Shown: piece after piece, positions 49,885-55,701 of the stretch | Position numbering within the stretch: the stretch's first letter is position 1 | How the letters are laid out: each line of letters opens with the position of its first letter | Source of the DNA: JANPPS01 sp043758105 | Lineage (GTDB): Bacteria > Pseudomonadota > Alphaproteobacteria > Acetobacterales > Acetobacteraceae | DNA: 55,701 nucleotides | NCBI GenBank assembly: GCA_043758105.1 | Contig: JAYVOF010000160.1 | Coordinates: 1 to 55,701, forward strand | Direction of reading: 5' to 3' | The notes under the pieces: generated by a model | What the model was told of the DNA's origin: nothing | The model's database searches: none | What the model saw: only the letters and a program-made list of their open reading frames with translations | Program-made: the position numbers and the translations under genes

Positions 49885-51519
49885 TCAGCCCGTGAACACG
49901 ATGCGGAGGTAGGGCGTGCCGTCCACGGTTCCGGTCGTGGAGGTGAATTTCGCCAGCGCATCGGCCAGGCTTATCCCGGCGAAGGTGACCGAGCCGTCGA
50001 TCCCGGTGCCCGCGCCGCCCAGCTCCGAATGGATGGTGGCACCCTGATAGCCGGTTGCGCCATCGAGCGCGGTCCAGGGTTCGGTGCTGAGCCCGGCCAC
50101 GAAGCCGAAGAATGTCACCGCGTCACCCCGGTGAAAGGCGGCGACCGTGCTCCACGTCACCGCGCCCTGCCGTTCATCGATGAAGAACGTGTCCTGCCCG
50201 CCATCCGCGCCGCTGGTGCCGACCAGGAAGTTGGAGCCGGCCCCGCCATCCAGCACGTTGGACCCGGCATAGGCCCGCAGCGCATCGTCGCCCGTGCCAC
50301 CCTTCATGAACACGTTCGGCACGGTGGATGCCAGGGCGACGCCGTCCGTGCCGGTCCATAGATATTGCCGGTCGAGCCCGGGGACCGGCCCGGTATAGGT
50401 ATCGCCCGGCATCGCTCCGCTCGTGGGGCCGTCGGTGAACTGAAACGCGGCGGTGGGAATGGGTGCGGCGGGCACGACCTGGATCGCGGTGGCGTATGAC
50501 GTGTTCGGTTTCAGCGAGAAGGTCTCGCCGGTATAATCGCCCGCGAGGGTCAGGGTGCTGACCGCGTCGGTGCCGTGGCTGAGCGTCAACGTGCCGAGGC
50601 CGTTCGGTCCGGGGCGGTAGGTGACGCCGGTGATGCCCGACGCCGGGCTACCTGACCGCGTGATGCCGATGATGTCGCCCTGCGCAAACCCGCTGATGAC
50701 CCCGAATGGCGTGGAAGGCAGGGGCCCGAAGCTGGGAGCATTCAGCAGCAACGTCCCGGCGGCATCGGCGAAGCTGATCGGGTTGGTGTCGGTGGTGACC
50801 GCGAGGCTGGCACCGGGCCCGATCTGAATGGTCCCGGCACCGGTGATCGGCCCGTCGAAGATGAAGCCGGGTTGGGCGATGATGAGGCCGTTGTTCAGCA
50901 GGTGGTCCGCCGATACCAGCCCCGTCCCGCTCAGCGTGTGACTGGCATCGATCTGCAGCGTGCCGGGTGCGACGCCGCCGGCGGCACCGAGCTCCAGCGT
51001 GGCACCGGACTGCACGAAGACGGTTCCCGCGTAATTGTAGAGGCTCTCGAACGTGGTCCCCATAACGAGCGCGTCCGCTTGGACGGCGCCGCCGTTTTCG
51101 ACCGTCAATGAGCCATAGGTGACCGGAAAGCTATCATGCAGGGTGATGGTGCCGGCGACAGGGAGCCGGGCTTCGTTGACCCGCACGGTGCCAAATACCT
51201 CGTTCAGGGACGCTGCGTTGAACACGGTGCCGGCGTTCAGCTGCAACCCGCCTGGCGCCGAGACGGCGGTGCCGACCAGGACGGCCCCAGCATCGAAACT
51301 CCCGGTCAGCGCCGTGTTACCGATAAACGTCAGCGCCGCGGCCGTGCCCGGTCCGGTGATGGTCTGAAACGTCTCGAACGCATACGCCACCGTGCCATAA
51401 ATCGTGGCCGGCCCGGTAACGGTGCTATCGTCAGTGACGGTCGGCGCGCCGCCCGGTGTCCATTGGAACGCGGCCCCCCAGAGGCGACCGGTGGTTCCAA
51501 CCCACGCCTTTGCGGTCAT
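49885..51519 (-). CDS. Secreted beta-repeat/RTX-like protein
   Basis: This 544-aa Gly/Thr/Ala-rich protein has no classical signal peptide. The N-terminal two thirds consist of irregular beta-helix-like repeats (GGLQLNAGTVFNAASLNEV, GAVQADALVMGTTFESLYNY, ATLELGAAGGVAPGTLQID), as in autotransporter passenger domains. The C-terminal part has RTX-like turns (KGGTGDDALRAYAGSN, LDGGAGSNFLVGTSGADGG) followed by QDTFFIDERQGAVTW. ATG 51519 has GGAGAT upstream. The pattern fits type I secreted surface proteins common in Acetobacteraceae. No transporter gene is adjacent. Few acidic residues sit in the RTX turns, so calcium binding may be weak. Confidence 0.75.
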   Translation of the reverse strand: MTAKAWVGTTGRLWGAAFQWTPGGAPTVTDDSTVTGPATIYGTVAYAFETFQTITGPGTAAALTFIGNTALTGSFDAGAVLVGTAVSAPGGLQLNAGTVFNAASLNEVFGTVRVNEARLPVAGTITLHDSFPVTYGSLTVENGGAVQADALVMGTTFESLYNYAGTVFVQSGATLELGAAGGVAPGTLQIDASHTLSGTGLVSADHLLNNGLIIAQPGFIFDGPITGAGTIQIGPGASLAVTTDTNPISFADAAGTLLLNAPSFGPLPSTPFGVISGFAQGDIIGITRSGSPASGITGVTYRPGPNGLGTLTLSHGTDAVSTLTLAGDYTGETFSLKPNTSYATAIQVVPAAPIPTAAFQFTDGPTSGAMPGDTYTGPVPGLDRQYLWTGTDGVALASTVPNVFMKGGTGDDALRAYAGSNVLDGGAGSNFLVGTSGADGGQDTFFIDERQGAVTWSTVAAFHRGDAVTFFGFVAGLSTEPWTALDGATGYQGATIHSELGGAGTGIDGSVTFAGISLADALAKFTSTTGTVDGTPYLRIVFTG

Positions 51520-51617
51520 CGAGGATCTCCTGATCATCACTTATGGCCCGCTGCCCCGCCTCGGTCGCCTCACTTATGCGGGAGTGGCGGGTCGCGGCCG
51601 GGGATTTATATTTATAC

Positions 51618-51713
51618 AGTCATTGCGAGCCGGTTGGCGAAGCAAACCAAGGGCCGCAAGCGATCTCGTGACCCTTGGATTGCTTCACCGCCAATCAGCG
51701 TCTCGAGATGACG
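51618..51713. repeat. Dispersed palindromic repeat, compact copy 4
   Basis: It starts AGTCATTGCGAGCCGGTTGG and ends CGTCTCGAGATGACG, with GAAGCAAACCAAGGG facing CCCTTGGATTGCTTC. It is the most diverged compact copy, but the two CCAAGGG/CCCTTGG changes compensate each other, so the stem is conserved. Confidence 0.82.
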
Positions 51714-51728
51714 AACCACTTATTACGG

Positions 51729-53075
51729 CTAATGCAGCTTCACAATCCGTTCTTTGCGCCGCAGCAGGGTGCGGGCGATCACGTCCTCGATCACCCGAAG
51801 GGCGCCGTGCAACTCGTATTCGTGCATCACGTGCAGGAAACGATACATCATGCGCGCGACCAAACCCTCGATGAAGAACGACGGCCCCATCAGGCCCATC
51901 AAGCTACCGACCGTGCTATATCGTCCCAACGACACCAGCGAGCCGAAATCGCGATACCGGTAAGGCTCCAGCTCCTGCCCCGCGAAACGGCGGCCGATCT
52001 GTGCCACCATGTGCGCCGCCTGCTGATGCGCCGCCTGCGCGCGGGGCGGCACGGGGAGGGGCGAGCCTTCGATCGGGCACTCCGTGCAGTCGCCGATCGC
52101 GAAAATGTTTGGGTCGCGCGTGGTCTGCAACGTCGGCAACACGATCAGCTTATTGTTACGGTTCGCCTCGAGCCCATCCAGGTCGCGCAGCACGTCGGGC
52201 CCTTTCACGCCCGCCGCCCACACCACCAATTCCGATGCGATCTCCGAGCCATCGGCGAAACGGACGAAATCCGCCCCGATCTCGGTCACGCGCGCACCGG
52301 CCCGCACCTCGATGCCCATCTTCACCAGCAGCCGCTCGGTCGCCACCGCGACGCGCTCGGGCAGGGCAGGGAGGATGCGCGGCGTCGCCTCGATCAGCGT
52401 GATGCGGATGTCGTTGTCTGGATGGATGCGGTCGAGCCCGGTGGCGACCACCTGCCGCACGGTGCGCGACAACTCGGCTGATAGTTCGGTGCCGGTCGCG
52501 CCGCCGCCCACGATCGCGATGTATAATTGTCCGGGACGGACGGGCGCCACCTGTGTTTGCGCGCGGATACAGGCGTTCACGACCCGGCGGTGGAAGCGGG
52601 ACGCCTGATCGACGTTTTCCAGCGGCACGGCGTATTTGGCGGCCCCCGGCGTGCCGAAATCGTTGGTCACGCTGCCGATCGCGATCACCAGCGTGTCATA
52701 GGCGATGTCGCGGGCGGGCGTGATGGTGCGGCCTTCGTCGTCCTGCATCTCGGCCAGCGACACGTGCTTTTCGGCGCGACTCAACCCGACCAATTCGCCG
52801 AAATCGAAGCGGTAATGATGCCGGTGCGCGTGCGCGAGATAGTTCAGTTCCTCGCCGCTACGATCGAGGCTGCCGGCGGCCACGGCGTGCAGCATCGGCT
52901 TCCACAGATGCGTCCGCGCACTGTCGATCAGCGTGATGTCGGCCAATCCCCGCCGGCCGTAGCGTGCGCCGAGTGCGGTCGCCAATTCCAACCCGGCGGC
53001 ACCACCGCCCACGATGACGATGCGGTGCGGTGCGCCCTGGTCATTCGCCACGGGCGCGGCTGGTTCGATCGGCAT
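51729..53075 (-). CDS. ndh: Type II NADH dehydrogenase (NDH-2)
   Basis: This 448-aa non-proton-pumping flavoprotein feeds NADH electrons to quinone. The FAD motif is RIVIVGGGAAGLELATALG and the NADH motif YIAIVGGGATGTELSAELS; FAIGDCTECP and the quinone-side RAQAAHQQAAHMV follow. The C-terminal helices (FLHVMHEYELHGALRVIEDV) anchor it to the membrane. ATG 53075 is a formal start, but the open frame continues to 53258 with sequence from another family (next entry). Neither start has a good ribosome site, so the true N-terminus is uncertain. Confidence 0.9.
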   Translation of the reverse strand: MPIEPAAPVANDQGAPHRIVIVGGGAAGLELATALGARYGRRGLADITLIDSARTHLWKPMLHAVAAGSLDRSGEELNYLAHAHRHHYRFDFGELVGLSRAEKHVSLAEMQDDEGRTITPARDIAYDTLVIAIGSVTNDFGTPGAAKYAVPLENVDQASRFHRRVVNACIRAQTQVAPVRPGQLYIAIVGGGATGTELSAELSRTVRQVVATGLDRIHPDNDIRITLIEATPRILPALPERVAVATERLLVKMGIEVRAGARVTEIGADFVRFADGSEIASELVVWAAGVKGPDVLRDLDGLEANRNNKLIVLPTLQTTRDPNIFAIGDCTECPIEGSPLPVPPRAQAAHQQAAHMVAQIGRRFAGQELEPYRYRDFGSLVSLGRYSTVGSLMGLMGPSFFIEGLVARMMYRFLHVMHEYELHGALRVIEDVIARTLLRRKERIVKLH

Positions 53076-53258
53076 TGTCACGAAGCTTGTCGCCTTCACG
53101 TGTTGATCTGTCGGCGGGCGCCGCACACCGCTCCGCCCCCGGATACAGGCACCCGGATACAGGCGATTGATGAACGCGTCGATGGCGCGGCGTTTTTCCG
53201 CCGGCTCGCGAATCGCCCGCGCGCACCCAAAGGCTATCACGGCGCGGTAGGCGGCCAT
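53076..53258 (-). pseudogene. Remnant of pyridoxamine 5'-phosphate oxidase-family gene, fused in frame to ndh
   Basis: The 61 codons before the NDH-2 start read AAYRAVIAFGCARAIREPAE and KRRAIDAFINRLYPG, then VRRPPTDQHVKATSFVTMPI. This is the middle of flavin-nucleotide-binding/PPOX-family proteins (pattern YRSVVAFGRARxIxDPxEK, ALxxFxxHxxPG, RPPTxxELKAT). The family's N-terminal half and C-terminal tail are missing. The fragment begins 12 bases beyond the cupin stop and is continuous with ndh. A deletion that joined two genes is the simplest reading. Confidence 0.72.
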
Positions 53259-53270
53259 GCGCGGGGAAGA

Positions 53271-53699
53271 TCAGCCCGCGTGGATACTCTCCAGCTCCGG
53301 CAGCAGCACCACGCTTTCCTGCTCGTTGGGATCGGTGCGTGCGATCACGGCGGTGACCGTCTCGGTCGTGCTTAGATTGTAAGGCAGGTGGGGGACGTCG
53401 GCTGGGATGTACAAGAAATCGCCCGGCTTTACGATCGAATGATGTTCCAGGCGCGCGCCGTGCCACACGCCGGACTCGCCGCTTAGTGCATAGATCGCCG
53501 TCTCGTGCGTTACGTGCTTGTGCGCCTTCGCCCGCCCGCCCGGTGGGATGGTCACGAGCTGCAGGTGAATGCCCTTCGCCCCCACCGATTCGGCAGAGAT
53601 GCCGGCAGCGTATCGCAGTCCCTGCTTGCCGACGAATTCTTCGCCGGCGCGCAACAATCGGCAGTCGAGGCGCGGCGTCTGATTGGCTGGACCGTCCAT
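53271..53699 (-). CDS. Cupin domain protein
   Basis: This 142-aa single cupin has germin-type motif 1 in GGRAKAHKHVTHETAIYALSG and motif 2 in VKPGDFLYIPADVPHLPYN, giving a metal site of His residues plus Glu. AGGAGG lies before ATG 53699. The substrate is unknown; such proteins are often redox- or polyketide-related dioxygenases or simple sensors. Confidence 0.87.
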   Translation of the reverse strand: MDGPANQTPRLDCRLLRAGEEFVGKQGLRYAAGISAESVGAKGIHLQLVTIPPGGRAKAHKHVTHETAIYALSGESGVWHGARLEHHSIVKPGDFLYIPADVPHLPYNLSTTETVTAVIARTDPNEQESVVLLPELESIHAG

Positions 53700-53769
53700 G
53701 AAGAGAACCTCCTGCGTGGCAAGGTGGTGGAGGTGGTCATCGGCAGGCCGGTTGCCCAGGCCTCCCCGA

Positions 53770-54642
53770 TCACCTCGTGCGCCGCCGCCGCACCCCGAGC
53801 GTCAGCATCGCGGCAATCCCCACCAATTCCAATCCAGCAGGCTCTGGCACGGCAACGACACCGGTGACGCCGGTGAGCGAAAACGCGGCGTTGAACGGTC
53901 CCTGGAGGGTGACATCCGTGCCGATCCGCTCCCAATCGGGGGCCAGCGCGCCCGCGCCGTCATTGCGGATCCAGCTTTGCAAATCCGGCGTGAACGGCGT
54001 CCCCGGCGCCACGATCGGCTTCGGCGCGGACAGCCACAGGAAGTCGCCGGAATTGCCCAGATCGACCTCGGGCCGAAAGAAGACGTGATCCGCCCCGAGC
54101 ACGAACGGCGTGGTGAATGTGATGTTGAATTGCACTTCCTCGCCCCTCACCGCGCCCTCGCCGCCGGTCGTCTGGTTGGGGATCGCATTGATGCCGTTCA
54201 CGACCGAGTTGGCCGCCGAGAAAGTCTGGTTGAGCACGGTCGTCGTGAAGCTGAGCTGGCCGGCGCCCGCGTCAGCCGCCGCGAACTGATTGTCCGACGG
54301 CGCGTTCACGCGCGTGACGACCTTTCCATCCGGCGGGTTGGTCGAGTCCAGCGGGAACACATGATAGAGTTCGATCTCGACGTTGCGCACGTTGGCGGGC
54401 GTCGCACCGCCGACCAGGAGGCCGGTGAAGGTGGCGCTGGTGATGGACGTAGGGGCCGTCGTCACGAAATCGTCGGCGGTCTCGGTCTCAAGCTTGCCGG
54501 CGCTCGCCGTGCGCGACAGGGTGGCGATCCTGCCGTCCGGACTACCGGTGCTGAAGAAAAACGGATCGGCGTGCGCGACGCCCCCAACAAGACAGGCCGC
54601 GCCCGTCAGAATGGCGTATTTTAACAGAGTGTCCGGTTTCAT
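53770..54642 (-). CDS. PEP-CTERM sorting-signal exported protein
   Basis: This 290-aa exported protein has signal peptide residues 1-25 (LLKYAILTGAACLVGGVAHA). It ends with VPEPAGLELVGIAAMLTLGV and RRRRTR, which is a PEP-CTERM tripartite signal (VPEP, hydrophobic helix, basic tail). That signal is normally processed by exosortase and linked to exopolysaccharide production. The body is a beta-rich domain with no motif I recognise. No exosortase gene is in the window. Confidence 0.85.
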   Translation of the reverse strand: MKPDTLLKYAILTGAACLVGGVAHADPFFFSTGSPDGRIATLSRTASAGKLETETADDFVTTAPTSITSATFTGLLVGGATPANVRNVEIELYHVFPLDSTNPPDGKVVTRVNAPSDNQFAAADAGAGQLSFTTTVLNQTFSAANSVVNGINAIPNQTTGGEGAVRGEEVQFNITFTTPFVLGADHVFFRPEVDLGNSGDFLWLSAPKPIVAPGTPFTPDLQSWIRNDGAGALAPDWERIGTDVTLQGPFNAAFSLTGVTGVVAVPEPAGLELVGIAAMLTLGVRRRRTR

Positions 54643-54800
54643 GGCACGGCCCCCATTATGATACTGGAACTACCTTTGCGCGGATCGTTACGAAGCGCAA
54701 CTCTCCAATGTGCGTCCCCGCCGAAAACAAAGAGGCGATCCCGGCTGTCAGATCGTCGGCCCGCCGCGGCGGCGGATCGGCATGGTTGCCTAGGTGATCT

Positions 54801-54890
54801 TGGCGGATGGGGTGAGATTCGAACTCACGGAACGCTTGCACGCTCGGCGGTTTTCAAGACCGCTGCCTTAAACCGCTCGGCCACCCATCC
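54801..54890 (-). tRNA. tRNA-Ser (UGA anticodon)
   Basis: Read on the minus strand, the gene starts GGATGGGTGGCCGAGCGG and has the anticodon stem-loop CGGTCTTGAAAACCG (anticodon TGA). A long variable arm typical of class II tRNAs follows, then GTTCGAATC in the T arm and CCCATCC pairing with the acceptor 5' strand. Discriminator G and an encoded CCA (54801-54803) complete a 90-base gene. Confidence 0.97.
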
Positions 54891-54999
54891 CGCAGGCGTG
54901 AGATACACGGCCCTGCCGGCTTAGGGCAAGATGGTCCGGGACTTTCGCTGCGGGCAGGGACGCAGTATGGCGATTGGGATGATGGGTTAGGATGGCGTG

Positions 55000-55701
55000 A
55001 TGGTGCGTGGGTTGGTTTGGGGCGTTACCGCCTGTGTCATGTGCGCCGCCGCAGCCCGGGCCATGCCGCCTGCGGACCCGGCGTCCATCATCACGCTCAA
55101 CGCCGAGAATGACGCGGTGTCCACCTATCGCGGCACGTCCGATCAATACTACACCGCCGGGCAACGGCTGAGTTATACCTCGGGGACGGAGCAATTGCCG
55201 GCGTTCCTTACGGAATTCGGGCGGACGGTGTGGGGCGATGGGGTGCAGCGCATCAGTATCGACCTCAGCCAATCCATCTTTACGCCGCGCAATACTCAGG
55301 CCCGTGTGCCCAATCCCTTGGACCGGCCCTATGCCGCCTGGTTGCATACCGATGCGTCGCTGATCCATGACACGGATGATACCCGCAGTATTATCGGCGT
55401 GTCCCTGGGTGTGGTGGGCCCGTCCGCGCTCGGGCGGCAGGTGCAGAATGGGTTCCATAGTCTGATCGGCGATGGCCCGAACCTCGGCTGGCGGCATCAG
55501 CTGGCGGATGAGCCGGCGGTCGAGCTGATGGTGCAGCAGACCTATCGCATTCCGGTGACTCAATTCGCCGGGCTCGAGGTGGACGCGCTGCCGGCGCTCA
55601 CCGCCGGGCTCGGCACGGTGCGGGATTATGTGCAGGCTGGGATCAGCCTTCGGTTGGGCCAGGGGTTGGGCAGCGATTTCGGGGCCCCGCGGATCCAGCC
55701 C
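55000..55701 (+). CDS. Lipid A deacylase LpxR-family outer-membrane protein (3' end outside window)
   Basis: The first 234 codons are present and the frame is still open at the window edge. ATG 55000 is followed by a signal peptide (VTACVMCAAAARAMP). The mature protein reads SIITLNAENDAVSTYRGTSD, then QYYTAGQRLSYTSG, which are hallmarks of the DUF2219/LpxR beta-barrel family that removes 3'-acyloxyacyl chains from lipid A. Alternating beta-strand pattern and WLHTDASLIHDTDDT fit a barrel. The tRNA gene lies about 110 bases upstream on the other strand. Confidence 0.85.
   Translation, partial: MVRGLVWGVTACVMCAAAARAMPPADPASIITLNAENDAVSTYRGTSDQYYTAGQRLSYTSGTEQLPAFLTEFGRTVWGDGVQRISIDLSQSIFTPRNTQARVPNPLDRPYAAWLHTDASLIHDTDDTRSIIGVSLGVVGPSALGRQVQNGFHSLIGDGPNLGWRHQLADEPAVELMVQQTYRIPVTQFAGLEVDALPALTAGLGTVRDYVQAGISLRLGQGLGSDFGAPRIQP

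Noticed and set aside
54801..54999. Integration site of a mobile island at tRNA-Ser
   Set aside because: No integrase gene and no direct repeat of the tRNA 3' end is visible in the window.

Overview
The window comes from a high-GC, purple, bacteriochlorophyll-making alphaproteobacterium. Gene content and order suggest Rhodospirillales, probably an Acetobacteraceae-like phototroph; this assignment is inferred from gene families and no 16S gene is present. Its core is about 23 kb of photosynthesis gene cluster (15.7-38.4 kb) built as two divergent, tightly overlapping gene trains. On the minus strand run bchF-bchN-bchB-bchH-bchL-bchM-lhaA-puhA-puhB-puhC-orf-acsF-puhE-hemA. On the plus strand run aerR/ppaA-ppsR-bchG-bch2-bchP-tspO-hemC. 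A gap of about 130 bases between bchF and aerR carries a perfect inverted repeat whose two arms each contain a TTGACA box, so it probably controls both arms. The genes cover tetrapyrrole entry (hemA, hemC), Mg chelation and methylation (bchH, bchM), the oxygen-dependent ring E cyclase (acsF), dark protochlorophyllide reduction (bchLNB), 3-vinyl hydration (bchF), tail addition and reduction (bchG, bchP) and reaction-centre assembly (puhABCE, lhaA). bchE, bchJ, bchCXYZ, crt and puf genes are not in the window.

Left flank (0-15.7 kb): a dipeptide/oligopeptide-type ABC transporter operon (binding protein cut by the window edge, two permeases, two ATPases). It is followed by a surface-polysaccharide cluster (methyltransferase, two glycosyltransferases, convergent flippase), a Uma2-type nuclease, a molybdenum hydroxylase operon in the order S-L-M with a form II CoxL-type motif, a small unknown gene with a terminator, and a periplasmic copper chaperone.

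Right flank (38.4-55.7 kb): next to hemC lies an accessory patch with an unknown lower-GC gene, a TumE/TumA-like toxin-antitoxin pair behind a double inverted-repeat operator, and two tandem nucleotidyltransferases. Then come a cupin, a repeat-rich decayed stretch, a cytochrome P450, an acyl-CoA ligase with livG and livH, a HigBA-type pair, a sulfite dehydrogenase pair (catalytic subunit frameshifted), a secreted repeat protein, a type II NADH dehydrogenase fused in frame to a fragment of a pyridoxamine-phosphate-oxidase-family gene, a second cupin, a PEP-CTERM protein, tRNA-Ser(UGA) and the start of an LpxR-type lipid A deacylase.

Two families of dispersed palindromes run through the accessory parts. 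One (ends CGTCATTGCGAG, inner GCAATCCAGGG) occurs as compact copies of about 90-96 bases and once split open around a frameshifted GIY-YIG nuclease gene inside the peptide transporter operon. The other (CCCTCACCCC...CCCTCTCCC) occurs between genes and, in one case, in frame inside the acyl-CoA ligase gene. The GIY-YIG/palindrome arrangement is the best candidate for an undescribed mobile or selfish system here. The patch beside hemC is the second candidate.
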